Below, piece by piece: positions 8,859 through 18,163 of a stretch of 64,000 nt of DNA; the first letter of the stretch is position 1; each line of letters begins with the position of its first letter. The stretch is taken from the NCBI RefSeq assembly GCF_022095695.1, contig NZ_JAIFZM010000002.1:62001-126000 (forward strand), written 5' to 3'. The notes below the pieces were generated by a model. The model was not told the origin of the DNA. It did not search any database and saw only the letters and a program-made list of their open reading frames with translations. The DNA is from Oceanobacillus jordanicus (GTDB lineage Bacteria > Bacillota > Bacilli > Bacillales > Amphibacillaceae). The position numbers and the translations under genes are program-made.

Positions 8859-9196
8859 ATTACATTTTATTAGTTATCAATATTCTCTTGTTAGTTAGCG
8901 GTCAGATGCTTTGGAAAACGGGCATGGCTCATCTTTCCCCAGTGGGACTACATACGATACTGCATGTTGTAAAGTCACCATACATCATTGGTGGGGGACT
9001 CATTTATGTGCTGGCGACTGGAATCTGGTTGTATTTGCTCACTAGAATGCCATTTAGTATTGCCTATCCATTTCAAAGTTTAGCCTATGTATTAGGAATC
9101 TTTATTGGCTTCGCCTTATTTAAAGAAACGGTCACACCTATTCAATGGGCAGGCGCAGCCGTCATTGTTTTTGGTGTATACCTGATAGCGAGGTAA
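8855..9196 (+). CDS. EamA/SMR-like small transporter, candidate lipid-linked sugar flippase
   Basis: The 113-residue protein has four hydrophobic helices in the drug/metabolite transporter fold, with a family-like opening (LVSGQMLWKTGM) and a late VFGVYLIAR. Small single-domain members such as ArnE/ArnF flip undecaprenyl-phosphate-linked sugars. Placement between the charging GT2 and a GT-C transferase points to that job here. An ATGA overlap couples it to the DUF2304 gene, and the next gene starts three bases after its stop. Confidence 0.78.
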   Translation: MNYILLVINILLLVSGQMLWKTGMAHLSPVGLHTILHVVKSPYIIGGGLIYVLATGIWLYLLTRMPFSIAYPFQSLAYVLGIFIGFALFKETVTPIQWAGAAVIVFGVYLIAR

Positions 9197-9199
9197 TCT

Positions 9200-10576
9200 A
9201 TGAAAAAGAAGTTCGGTCTAAAACATTTACATAAAAAGGCGCCAGTATACATGCTCATAATTCTCTTACTCATATCGACAATCATGCATACATATTTTTT
9301 AATAAAGCATCCTGGCAGCAATTTTGTGGAACCTACAGATGAGCAAATTCAAGAGCAGCTGGAAAATGAGGAAATAACCGAAAGTGTGGCGAAACTAAGA
9401 GAGCATACATGGAAATACGGTAGCAGGGATGCATACTTATACACGAACATGGCAAACCAGCTTATCGAGCATGGCGTCTACGGATACGACACCCGCAATA
9501 CTGGAGAAATTATAAAAAATGCTTTTGTAACACCAGGTCATCCACTATTGCTTGTAGCAATTTTCCATATTGCAGATCTATTCCAGGTAGAACAGATGAC
9601 GATGGTGAAGCTCTTTAATATGGTGCTGAGTATTGGAACCGTTCTATTGTTATATTTAATTGCTTCACTGATCTTTAAAAATCGGTGGGTGGGAGTTGTA
9701 GCGGCTGGATTATATACATTCTACCTTACGCCACTTCACTATTTTCGAACAGCGTTAACAGAGACGCCAGGGATCTTCTCTTTTTGTCTAGCTATCTATG
9801 TATTTCTTATAGCTTTACATACAAATAAAAAAATATTCCATATGCTTTTTGCTATCGTATTTTGTTATGGTGTCATGATAAGACCCGTAATTGCACCGCT
9901 TGTGCTGATTGGCTTTGCTGTTATAGCATTTCGCCATCGCCATCAGTATAAGCAATTCTTTTCAGTCGCTATATTTTGGGGAATCGGTGCATCCGTTGTG
10001 ATTTTGCCATGGCTAATAAGGAATTATATAGCGTTCGGCGAATTTATTCTGTTCTCTACTCATTCTGGGAATAGTTGGTTTGCAGGAAGCAACCCGTTCA
10101 ATATGTATGATTTCTCAAAGTATTGGAAAGAACGATATGAACTTGGGATGGAAGCAAAAGACTATGCGATAATGAAAATAAAAGAAGGCTTCCAGGAGAA
10201 CTTTGGTCTATGGCTGTCCTGGTTCACGATTGGAAAGACATACGAGTTATTTAAAATTCCTGATGCTATTTATTATTACACATCTCTATCATATATGGAT
10301 GTGTTCAAGTGGACACACCATATCATCGTGAACGGAGCTTTGATAACAAGTGTTGTTGCAGTTCTAACCCGAAAAAAGGAAGTACTGGCTTTAGCCTCTG
10401 TGGCCTTCATGTATATCGGGCTTTCTAATTTATTTTTAACCATTCCTCGGTATGGATTCTTTATTATCCCCGTTCTTTGCATTATCACGGCTGCCGGAAT
10501 TGTAGTTCTTCTTAGTACCTGTTCTCGATTCATTATAAAACGATATGACCAAATGAAAAATGCGAGCAAAGCTTAA
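9200..10576 (+). CDS. GT-C family glycosyltransferase (GT39/ArnT-like)
   Basis: The 458-residue protein has an N-terminal anchor (about residues 18-36), a long first extracytoplasmic loop with acidic residues (VEPTDEQIQEQ) and about ten further membrane helices, the GT-C plan. Members use a polyprenyl-phosphate sugar as donor and act on the outer membrane face. It completes the GT2-DUF2304-EamA-GT-C set, so it likely glycosylates a teichoic acid or secondary polymer. Acceptor and sugar are unknown. Its stop codon overlaps that of the convergent csaB inside a shared terminator hairpin. Confidence 0.82.
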   Translation: MKKKFGLKHLHKKAPVYMLIILLLISTIMHTYFLIKHPGSNFVEPTDEQIQEQLENEEITESVAKLREHTWKYGSRDAYLYTNMANQLIEHGVYGYDTRNTGEIIKNAFVTPGHPLLLVAIFHIADLFQVEQMTMVKLFNMVLSIGTVLLLYLIASLIFKNRWVGVVAAGLYTFYLTPLHYFRTALTETPGIFSFCLAIYVFLIALHTNKKIFHMLFAIVFCYGVMIRPVIAPLVLIGFAVIAFRHRHQYKQFFSVAIFWGIGASVVILPWLIRNYIAFGEFILFSTHSGNSWFAGSNPFNMYDFSKYWKERYELGMEAKDYAIMKIKEGFQENFGLWLSWFTIGKTYELFKIPDAIYYYTSLSYMDVFKWTHHIIVNGALITSVVAVLTRKKEVLALASVAFMYIGLSNLFLTIPRYGFFIIPVLCIITAAGIVVLLSTCSRFIIKRYDQMKNASKA

Positions 10577-10594
10577 TAGCTTTGTTCGCATTTT
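10559..10594. terminator. Bidirectional terminator with both convergent stop codons in its loop
   Basis: AATGCGAGCAAAGC pairs perfectly with GCTTTGTTCGCATT around a six-base TTAATA loop. A runs lie on the left and T runs on the right, so it can end transcription on both strands. The plus-strand TAA (10574-10576) and the minus-strand TAA (10573-10575) both lie in the loop. Confidence 0.88.
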
Positions 10595-11670
10595 AACTCT
10601 TGGATGAAAGTTTCGAACACCATTTCAGGTGTTTTTTTTGCGTTTTGCTGGTGCTCGCTAACCTTGCGCCTTAACTCTGCTTGTTTCCATTCTTCCATCG
10701 AAAGTATCCGCCTGATGGTCTCCCACAAATCATCCGATCCCCAATTGTCTTTCTCTACATGGCCTATTACAGGCTGGTCGCAAAGGCTGGCAAACGCATC
10801 AATTTTTGGATCATAGGATATTGCCACAAAAGGCGTTGTACATATTGCTGAAAAGATAAGCGAATGGAGTCGCATTCCTATAAGTAATTGGGAATCTCCA
10901 ATAATAGCAATCTTTTCTTGTATGGAAGCGTTGGAAGGAAATAGATAGCTCTTTTCTTTCATTAGGTCAGCTGTTTTCTTAGATTGCACAGCATCCTGTT
11001 TCCCATGCATTGGGACAAATACAATGTCATAGCCGTTTTGTGCGAGGTCATCTAGACAAGTGGCCACTTTCTTATGGTAAGCTTGCTTTGTTGGCCAATC
11101 TCGTATACTTACCGTAATGAAAGGGCGTAAGTGCTCACTCGTTTTCCAATTATGGCTGAAGGAAGCTTGATCGAGCCCAAGAACCGGGTCTGGTACAATC
11201 GGAGCAGGATTTGTAACGCCAATATCACTTAGTAATTGTTTGGAGGCTTTGTCTCTTACTGTTATCTGACTCACATTGTTTAAGGTTGTTTTTACAAGCC
11301 ATTTATTCAGCTTACTGCTTATCGGTCCCATACCTTGTGCATATATAAATACAGGTTTATTTAAAAACTTGGCTATCCTCATAACACCAGTATAATAAGG
11401 AATGGTTAACATCCCTGTTTTATCCTGTAACAGGCTTCCTCCTCCACTTATGAGTCCATCTGAGGAACGAATTGCTCGTGTGATTTCCTTGAGTTTCCGC
11501 CTGTTTACTGCTTGAACGTTGTACGTCCTACTAGTGGCCGCAGGATTGTTGGAGAGAACGGTTATGTTGACGTTTGGCTTAACAGCTCTTAAGGATTCGA
11601 TAATAGAATAAAGGATTGCCTCATCTCCTACATTGTCAAAACCGAAATAACCTGAAATTACAATATGCAT
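10573..11670 (-). CDS. csaB: Polysaccharide pyruvyl transferase
   Basis: CsaB adds a ketal-pyruvate to a secondary cell wall polysaccharide, creating the ligand for SLH domains. The 365-residue protein opens with the CsaB signature (ISGYFGFDNVGDEAIL), has a glycine-rich LISGGGSLLQDKTG loop and a MRLHSLIFSAI segment with the conserved His. Its ATG shares one base with the TAA of the DUF5693 gene, and the operon contains an SLH-domain autolysin, matching the known CsaB-SLH partnership. It ends in the bidirectional hairpin at 10559-10594. A more distant pyruvyl transferase lies at 42159-43292. Confidence 0.92.
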   Translation of the reverse strand: MHIVISGYFGFDNVGDEAILYSIIESLRAVKPNVNITVLSNNPAATSRTYNVQAVNRRKLKEITRAIRSSDGLISGGGSLLQDKTGMLTIPYYTGVMRIAKFLNKPVFIYAQGMGPISSKLNKWLVKTTLNNVSQITVRDKASKQLLSDIGVTNPAPIVPDPVLGLDQASFSHNWKTSEHLRPFITVSIRDWPTKQAYHKKVATCLDDLAQNGYDIVFVPMHGKQDAVQSKKTADLMKEKSYLFPSNASIQEKIAIIGDSQLLIGMRLHSLIFSAICTTPFVAISYDPKIDAFASLCDQPVIGHVEKDNWGSDDLWETIRRILSMEEWKQAELRRKVSEHQQNAKKTPEMVFETFIQELKCEQSY

Positions 11671-13529
11671 TAGACCGACCTCTTTTCAAGTAATCTATGA
11701 ATCAAAGGAATACATATTTTTAGAAGGAGGATGAGCAAGACACCTATAAGATACCCAATCAAAATGCTATATCCCGTACGCAATAACGAAATGTGTAATG
11801 GAATGTGCAAGTGTGTAAATGTATTTACAATGGATAGAAATCCAATGATCCCAGGTATTAAAAGAAGCTTACCTATAAACGCGTTATGTCTGATTACATA
11901 GAGGGCCAAGATATAAAAAGGAAACCCAATTAAAAACTCTTTTGTTCGCGGTCTAACATAAAGGAGGTCTTCAAGAAATCTCCGTGCCATAAGTTCAATC
12001 TCACTAACGGTACTATGATTTCCTGTCCGGGCGATATAGTAGAAACCTATTGCACCTAATAGCACGATAAGCAGCATGTGCCAGTACTTTACATTTACTT
12101 GTAAGAGTTGGTATCCTTCTTTCCAGAAGAGATAGCCTACGGTGAATACTAACGGTACAAGGTAGACAAGTTTCACCCCACGAAATGCTTCAAACCCTGT
12201 TATAAATGCGTTGCCGTTTAGTAACCCAACTATAACCAATATGCCAATAGCGCTAATGCCAAGCGCTTTTCCATAATGCAGGCTAATCGTGAGCATTTTA
12301 GCATCTCGCATCTTTCTAGTAGAGAGAATGGCATAAATAGGAGTTGCCATGGCTATTAGCAGTGCGAATGCCTGTAACAATAGAAGCTTTTGTGTAATAA
12401 AGTAGCCGATCGCGATTAGCGTCATAAATATAGCGGCCCACCATTGGATCTTTTTCCATTTCATTAGTTCCGCAACAATATAGGTAAATAAAATACCGGC
12501 AGCCAAAAGCAAGGCGATTGTCCACCATGGTGTCTCGATTTTCTGAAAGGGAGATGGGGTCCCGTTCTGAAATTGTGGTTCCAGTTTCGTGTTAACCTCT
12601 GATATAAATTGAACAGCATTATCCAGTGTTTCTTCAGGTTCCACAGTTTGCAAATGGAAGAATAATGATCGGATATTGCGCTCTTTAACTGCTCTTACAG
12701 CTTGATCAATATTCTCAGGCAATGTTTTGTTATTTAGATGAATACTATGCATTCGTACCGTGTTATAATCTGTGTCTCTAGCAATGGTCTGCATGCCACG
12801 CTGCATACTGAATTCAATAAAGTAAAAATGGTAACCAACCTCTGTAAGCTGGTCTGACCATGTCTTTACAAGATTTATATTGGGATAGCCAACAACTTCA
12901 TTCCCTGTAAAAAGAACCCCAGAGGCTTTCTCATCATGAAGGTCAACTAACTGACTAATCGATTCTTCGGTAAGGCCTTCTTGATTTTCCATGCGATAAA
13001 TAATGTTTAGGTCATGTTGCTGGATTTGCTTTATTGTTTCCTGATTGTATCCAAGACTACGAGAGAGTGCTTGAGAATCTTCTTTAATAAAAAATAGCGA
13101 TTCATCCCCAATTGACCTCACTTCTGGATGAAATGTTTCCTCTATAATTTCTTCATAATATTCACTTACAGGTTTGCTGATATAGTACCCCTTGTCATCT
13201 GGGTTAATATCTGACTCTGTTTCACTGAATCTTAGGGCTTGCTGTAGTGTTTTATCACTGTAGATGGAAACAATACCTTTCTGTTCCATCCATTTTAATG
13301 AAAATGGGGTAATGCTTACTGTTGTTAAACCAGCTTCCTTCAGTGAATAAAGGACATCATTAACGTTCCATTCGTCATTTGCTGTACTTAATTGGTCTAT
13401 CTCCTGAAATGGTAAGGCTAATTCAAATGTATTATTTTCACGCTCGGTCATGCTTCTTTGTAAAAGACCGGGGAAGGAAGCAATAAGTAATAAGATGATG
13501 ACGATCCAGATCCATAGGTTTTTTCTCAT
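11670..13529 (-). CDS. DUF5693 family membrane protein
   Basis: The 619-residue protein has an N-terminal membrane anchor (about residues 5-22), an extracytoplasmic domain of about 300 residues with no familiar motif, and about eight C-terminal helices starting near residue 335. Size, topology and coupling to csaB fit DUF5693, whose function is unknown to me. The coupling suggests a role in making, pyruvylating or exporting the SCWP. AGGAAGG precedes the ATG. Catalytic residues cannot be assigned. Confidence 0.72.
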   Translation of the reverse strand: MRKNLWIWIVIILLLIASFPGLLQRSMTERENNTFELALPFQEIDQLSTANDEWNVNDVLYSLKEAGLTTVSITPFSLKWMEQKGIVSIYSDKTLQQALRFSETESDINPDDKGYYISKPVSEYYEEIIEETFHPEVRSIGDESLFFIKEDSQALSRSLGYNQETIKQIQQHDLNIIYRMENQEGLTEESISQLVDLHDEKASGVLFTGNEVVGYPNINLVKTWSDQLTEVGYHFYFIEFSMQRGMQTIARDTDYNTVRMHSIHLNNKTLPENIDQAVRAVKERNIRSLFFHLQTVEPEETLDNAVQFISEVNTKLEPQFQNGTPSPFQKIETPWWTIALLLAAGILFTYIVAELMKWKKIQWWAAIFMTLIAIGYFITQKLLLLQAFALLIAMATPIYAILSTRKMRDAKMLTISLHYGKALGISAIGILVIVGLLNGNAFITGFEAFRGVKLVYLVPLVFTVGYLFWKEGYQLLQVNVKYWHMLLIVLLGAIGFYYIARTGNHSTVSEIELMARRFLEDLLYVRPRTKEFLIGFPFYILALYVIRHNAFIGKLLLIPGIIGFLSIVNTFTHLHIPLHISLLRTGYSILIGYLIGVLLILLLKICIPLIHRLLEKRSV

Positions 13530-13530
13530 G

Positions 13531-15102
13531 TTAATTCCTTCCTTTCCTGTTAGCGGATAGAGTACCTGATAGCGTGCGCTTTATATCCTGTTGACTAATG
13601 ACGTTTAGAAGAAGTAATAATGCTATATAAATTACGGTACCAATGACAATCCCTGCGAACGTATAGGACAGCGCCTGGAACCTTGACCAGTTAGCGATGT
13701 CCAGAAAGAGTGTTGGGATACCAATAACGGCACCCATGAAAACGGAAGCTGTCATTATTTTCATGACAGATGTTTTTTCTAGCGTGAACCTCGCTTTTTT
13801 ATAAATAGCGAACGTATTTAAAACAAATAAGATAATGTAAATTGCCAATGTAGAAAATGCTGCACCCAATAGACCAAAAGCCTGAACAAGATAGATGTTT
13901 ACTACAGCTTTTAAAACAACAGCAATTAGAATCATGACAGCAGCCATTTTGGCTGCGTTCATCCCTTGGAGAATCCCGGTGCTTAGAACGGTTAATGAAG
14001 TAAAGATAGAGCTGAACCCAATTACAGCTAGCACCCAACTCCCTTGTATGTCCGTAAATAAGGCGAGGTTGATAGGTAACGTTAAGGCGAGTAATCCTAA
14101 AGCTGCCGGCCAGGAAACCAAATGTGTCAGCCAATTCGTCTTTCCAATAATTTGGGATACCTGCTCTTTATTTCCATCCTTTAATTTAGTAGTAAGCAAA
14201 GGAATTAACGGTAATACAAGAGATGTTGCTAGAACAGTAGCGATTTGCACCAGGGATTGGCCCCGTCCGTAAAGTCCATACATATAGTTAATGTCTGATT
14301 CGTCTAACCCCATTTTTTGAAAGCTATACGAGATGGTGAACGAATCAACAAAATTGATTAAGGCCATCGTAATGGCGCCAAACGCAATGGGAATGGATAG
14401 TTTTAAAATTTTGCGGCTCCAATAAGTAAATGAAGCACTGGAATATACTCTGCTGCTAGTTTGTTTAAGAGGGGAACGGTCGTATTGGAAACGTAAATAG
14501 ATAAATGAACATAATGCCCCAAATACAGAACCAGCCATCAAGCCTCCTGCAACTTTTTCATCAGGCAACCCACTTTTTACAAAGAGAAAAGCAATAGTCA
14601 ATAATAGTGCGACCCGTACAAATTGTTCTATAACCTGTGAAATAGCCGTAGGAGCCATATCCCCAAATCCTTGAAAATAACCCCGATATACAGCCATATA
14701 TGGAGCAATGATTAAGGTAGCAGCAACAACGATTAACGCCAACCTTGTAGATTGCCCTCCAAGTGCGTTCGCAATCGGCTCTGAAAAACAGTAAATGAGT
14801 ATAAAACTCCCGATTCCAAACAAAATGGCTAATACACTTGCCGTGACATATATTTCTTTTATCGAATCGGTGTTTCTCTTTGCCCGTTCCTCGGCGATTA
14901 TCTTTGAAATAGCAATAGGTATCCCCGCAACAGATAAAGTGAGTGCAACCATGTAAACCGGATAAACAAGGCTAAAAATACCTAATACTTGATCGCCCGC
15001 GATGTTTTGTAACGGTATTCGAAATACACTTCCTAAAACTTTAGAAAACAGAGTAGCTATCGTTAATATTAAGGTGCCTTTAATAAAGGTGGACGAACTC
15101 AT
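13531..15102 (-). CDS. Polysaccharide flippase, SpoVB/YtgP (MOP) family
   Basis: The roughly 523-residue protein has about fourteen membrane helices and opens with a family-typical STFIKGTLILTIATLFSKVL. MOP exporters flip undecaprenyl-linked oligosaccharides or lipid II. A longer frame begins at 15174 but lies inside tagA; the start at 15102 is favoured because its ATG overlaps the tagA TGA (ATGA coupling), GAGG precedes it, and the N-terminus then matches the family. Coupling to TagA, DUF5693 and CsaB suggests that it flips the SCWP repeat unit rather than lipid II. Confidence 0.85.
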   Translation of the reverse strand: MSSSTFIKGTLILTIATLFSKVLGSVFRIPLQNIAGDQVLGIFSLVYPVYMVALTLSVAGIPIAISKIIAEERAKRNTDSIKEIYVTASVLAILFGIGSFILIYCFSEPIANALGGQSTRLALIVVAATLIIAPYMAVYRGYFQGFGDMAPTAISQVIEQFVRVALLLTIAFLFVKSGLPDEKVAGGLMAGSVFGALCSFIYLRFQYDRSPLKQTSSRVYSSASFTYWSRKILKLSIPIAFGAITMALINFVDSFTISYSFQKMGLDESDINYMYGLYGRGQSLVQIATVLATSLVLPLIPLLTTKLKDGNKEQVSQIIGKTNWLTHLVSWPAALGLLALTLPINLALFTDIQGSWVLAVIGFSSIFTSLTVLSTGILQGMNAAKMAAVMILIAVVLKAVVNIYLVQAFGLLGAAFSTLAIYIILFVLNTFAIYKKARFTLEKTSVMKIMTASVFMGAVIGIPTLFLDIANWSRFQALSYTFAGIVIGTVIYIALLLLLNVISQQDIKRTLSGTLSANRKGRN

Positions 15103-15833
15103 AAGGGATTCCTCGTAAACTTCACCTTCAGGATATGTACGGCAAAACGAGGCAATGCCAGCATCCTTCTCCATCTGCTAGGTTGCTTTACAAGACGGTA
15201 GAACCATTCAAGGTTTAATTTTTGGAATATAACTGGTGCGCGTTTAACTGTTCCAGCTATTACATCGAATGATCCCCCGACTCCTATATATAAGGCATTT
15301 GGTAAAGCAGATAAATTTCGAGCGATCCACTCTTCTTGCCTAGGAGCACCAAGCGCTACAAACGTTATATCAGGTGATGCCTCCATAATCTGTTCGGTAA
15401 CATGTTTGGATGTCATTTCAAAAAAACCGTGGTGTTTTCCAACTATCTGAATAGAAGGATAGCGTTTTTTTAACGCATCTTCTGTCTTTTCTAGTGTTTC
15501 TTGCTGTGCTCCAAGCAGAAATATCCTGTAAGACTTTTTGTCAGCGATTGATAATAACTGCATCATCGTATCATAGCCTGTGACTCTTTCTGGCAACGGA
15601 TTCTTTAAGATTTGGGAAGCTTTTATAATGCCAATTCCATCCGCAACGACATAAGTTGCACGCTTTACGTTCTCTTTGATAGCTGGATTTTCCTTTGCCA
15701 TCATGACGATTTCTGGATTAGCTGTTATAACAAAGGTCTTCAATTTCTTTTCAATCCGTTCAGCCAGAAGGCTACTAAAAGACTTCTGCGTCGTAAACAG
15801 GAATGGAACGTTCATTATGGTGATATGTCTCAT
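15099..15833 (-). CDS. tagA: WecG/TagA/CpsF family N-acetylmannosaminyltransferase, copy 1
   Basis: The 244-residue GT26 enzyme should add ManNAc from UDP-ManNAc to undecaprenyl-PP-GlcNAc. Visible features are the ITANPEIVMMAKEN segment, VVADGIGI with the catalytic-type Asp, ERVTGYD, LGAPRQEEWIA and VGVGGSFDVIAGTVKRAP, followed by the C-terminal NLEWFYRLVKQPSRWRRM appendage that aids membrane binding in TagA. Its stop is coupled to the flippase start. ManNAc is common in SLH-binding polymers, which fits this operon. A second copy with the same motifs is at 49594-50325. Confidence 0.9.
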   Translation of the reverse strand: MRHITIMNVPFLFTTQKSFSSLLAERIEKKLKTFVITANPEIVMMAKENPAIKENVKRATYVVADGIGIIKASQILKNPLPERVTGYDTMMQLLSIADKKSYRIFLLGAQQETLEKTEDALKKRYPSIQIVGKHHGFFEMTSKHVTEQIMEASPDITFVALGAPRQEEWIARNLSALPNALYIGVGGSFDVIAGTVKRAPVIFQKLNLEWFYRLVKQPSRWRRMLALPRFAVHILKVKFTRNPL

Positions 15834-15872
15834 GACTTATATGCTCCTTTTGATGTCAACGAAGAGTGTATT

Positions 15873-17957
15873 CTAGTTCAGGGTGTCTTGGAATAGGACA
15901 TAGTCTTCGTGAACCCATCCTTGAGCTCCATCGTAAAATACCTGATACCATGCGCCTTCTTTGATCGGTTTCCCGTCACTTGTTGTATTACCTACCAAAT
16001 AAGTGCTTGGCTTAAGGCTTCCAATTATCTTTCCTTCAAGGCTTGGGTTCTCCCTAATATGCAACCTCGTATCAATGTCCTGTACCTTGAAAAGATTACC
16101 AAGCGTCACGTTGTCTTTCTGAACCCAACCTTGTTCGTTCTCCTGATCTGTTACCAATAACCAGTCATCCTTTACTTCTAGGACTGCAATACGTGTTTGC
16201 AAAGGCAGTACTTTAACAATGTTGTCTTCCGAGATAGTTGGTTCCTTATATAAGATAGGAGGCTGACCTGTTAGTTGGCCGAAAAGGTGATCAGCAGAGT
16301 TTACTATCGGTACTTCTATTGGTTGAGAGTCTATGTTTCTATTAAAAATGCTGTATTGATTACTTGATAAATAGCTACCAGAAACCCAGCCACTATTACC
16401 ACTTACAGAAATTTTGTACCAGCCACCGTTTTCTCCGATAATGCTAACCCGGCTCCCTTTTGCCAGTGTTTTTATAATGTTGAAGGAAGTAGTCGGCCCT
16501 ACTCGCAGATTTAGATTAGCTGTTGTGTACATGGTTTGCCCTTCACGATTTGTGTTCACATCGTAATGTTCCTCAGCTGAAGGGAGAGAAGCAGCTTTAG
16601 GTTGTTTCTGGAAAGATGGTACTTCATAATGCAAAACATAGGAATCCAGTAAACTGTAAATCTCCTGCATCTTACTTGTCTGTAAAACAGCCCACCTAAC
16701 ATGTGTTGCATATTGAGGATAACCGGGACTGTCAGGATTCCAACGCATCTTATAAAGTGTATTTTGACCATCATTAATATAGTTGTCGGCAATGTCTTTT
16801 GCGCCACCAATTATGGCTTCTGCTGGTGAGAACCATTTATTTTGAAAGGCATACTTTGCCCCGCCTTTAATTGGGTTACTGTCTACAGCACCATAGCCAT
16901 ACATATTGTAGACTGTTCGAGTTGCCTTCTCCTTTGCAACCACATTTCCTTTCCCATCAACTGGAATGCCTGAAGCGAGTGTTGATGTGCCGTTACCAGT
17001 TTCATGCAGAGCATGTGCCATTAGATATATTTCATTAACATTATATGCCTTGCCTGCTTTAATAAAAGCTGCTGCTTGTCCGGATAATGTACCTTTATTG
17101 TTTAACACTTTAGAATTGATTTCGTTCGTATCTAAAAGTGTTTGCTTGGACAAGTCGAGAAATTGCAAGTAATCACTCGAGTTTGGAGAGAAGTTGCTTG
17201 GATTAGCGTAATATTCAACAAGTGAACGACTAGCAATAAAGTTACCTGCACCATCCACTTTTGGTGTTCGCGTTACTTGAATATCTATCATTTGTTTAAA
17301 ATCATAAGGATATTCTGTATAAGAGATTGTGAGTTTTTCATCATCAAGTTGTTTTAACATACGATTAAAAATCGCTGACATTTCCCCTCGAGTCGTATGG
17401 TCCAATGGTGCGAAATATAAATCACCTTGCTTTTCTTTTCCTGCGACAATTTGAAGTGCTACAAGACTTTCTATCGCACCGATAAACATCTGGTTAATTT
17501 GAGCTGTGTCCGTGAAGGGAAGGGAGGCCTTTTCAGCTTCCACACCTTTCATATCAAGCGCACGCTTAATCATCGCTGCCATTTCTTGACGGGAGATGCT
17601 TTTATTAGGTCGAAACACGTTTCCAGGATACCCACCAATCAGGTTGTTAGAAGTGGCGGTAACAATAGCCTCGTAATACCAATCATCTTGTGCAATATCC
17701 TGATAAGGATTCGTTGTATTTTTCACTGGTAAATGCAACGCCCTTACAAGAAGCATCGTAAACTCAGCACGTGTTATAAGACGATCAGGGCGGTAACTGC
17801 CATCACTGTACCCATCGATGATTCCTTTTTCGATCAGTGATAGCATACTCTTTTCAAAGTAATGTCCTTTAAGATCTGAACTTCCGTATGCTGTTTGAGG
17901 GAGACTGATTGTCACGGCGATCACAGGTACGCATAATAGTTTATGTATTTTTTTCAT
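15873..17957 (-). CDS. SLH-domain N-acetylglucosaminidase autolysin with SH3b repeats
   Basis: The secreted protein (about 694 residues) has a signal peptide ending near TAYG, then three SLH domains (about residues 25-210) with TRAE, SRQE and TRGE motifs that bind pyruvylated SCWP. A GH73 glucosaminidase core (about 250-450) contains YLMAHALHETGNGTS with the catalytic Glu and NMYGYGAVDSNP. Three SH3b-type domains follow (about 480-690). It should cleave peptidoglycan glycan strands while held on the pyruvylated polymer. The start at 17957 is chosen because it begins the signal peptide; AGGAG lies 13 bases upstream. It is the first gene of the TagA-flippase-DUF5693-CsaB run, 39 bases before tagA. 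Confidence 0.9.
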   Translation of the reverse strand: MKKIHKLLCVPVIAVTISLPQTAYGSSDLKGHYFEKSMLSLIEKGIIDGYSDGSYRPDRLITRAEFTMLLVRALHLPVKNTTNPYQDIAQDDWYYEAIVTATSNNLIGGYPGNVFRPNKSISRQEMAAMIKRALDMKGVEAEKASLPFTDTAQINQMFIGAIESLVALQIVAGKEKQGDLYFAPLDHTTRGEMSAIFNRMLKQLDDEKLTISYTEYPYDFKQMIDIQVTRTPKVDGAGNFIASRSLVEYYANPSNFSPNSSDYLQFLDLSKQTLLDTNEINSKVLNNKGTLSGQAAAFIKAGKAYNVNEIYLMAHALHETGNGTSTLASGIPVDGKGNVVAKEKATRTVYNMYGYGAVDSNPIKGGAKYAFQNKWFSPAEAIIGGAKDIADNYINDGQNTLYKMRWNPDSPGYPQYATHVRWAVLQTSKMQEIYSLLDSYVLHYEVPSFQKQPKAASLPSAEEHYDVNTNREGQTMYTTANLNLRVGPTTSFNIIKTLAKGSRVSIIGENGGWYKISVSGNSGWVSGSYLSSNQYSIFNRNIDSQPIEVPIVNSADHLFGQLTGQPPILYKEPTISEDNIVKVLPLQTRIAVLEVKDDWLLVTDQENEQGWVQKDNVTLGNLFKVQDIDTRLHIRENPSLEGKIIGSLKPSTYLVGNTTSDGKPIKEGAWYQVFYDGAQGWVHEDYVLFQDTLN

Positions 17958-18130
17958 CTCTATTGCATGGCTCCTCTTAGTCAATTTCTTCACGACGAAA
18001 TGCCAACTCAATAGTAGTACATTTTGTAAGGAAAAACAGTATAATTTACAGATAATTAATATTATTTACTGAAACTTAACAAGCGAACCTGGCAGGTTGT
18101 GATATGCTAGATTTAAGAAAAAATCAGACA

Positions 18131-18163
18131 CAAAAAACACCCCATTTTTAAAAATGAGGTGTT
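18131..18163 (-). terminator. Intrinsic terminator after the second CDP-glycerol transferase gene
   Basis: On the minus strand AACACCTCATTTTT pairs with AAAAATGGGGTGTT and is followed by a T run. It starts within the stop codon of the gene at 18162. Confidence 0.8.

Noticed and set aside
14134-14272. Opposite-strand frames inside the flippase gene
   Set aside because: They are shadows of a well-supported 523-residue protein and carry no motif or ribosome site.
15103-15174. Longer N-terminus of the SpoVB-type flippase
   Set aside because: The extra 24 residues lie inside tagA in another frame and have no family match; the ATGA-coupled start at 15102 is better.
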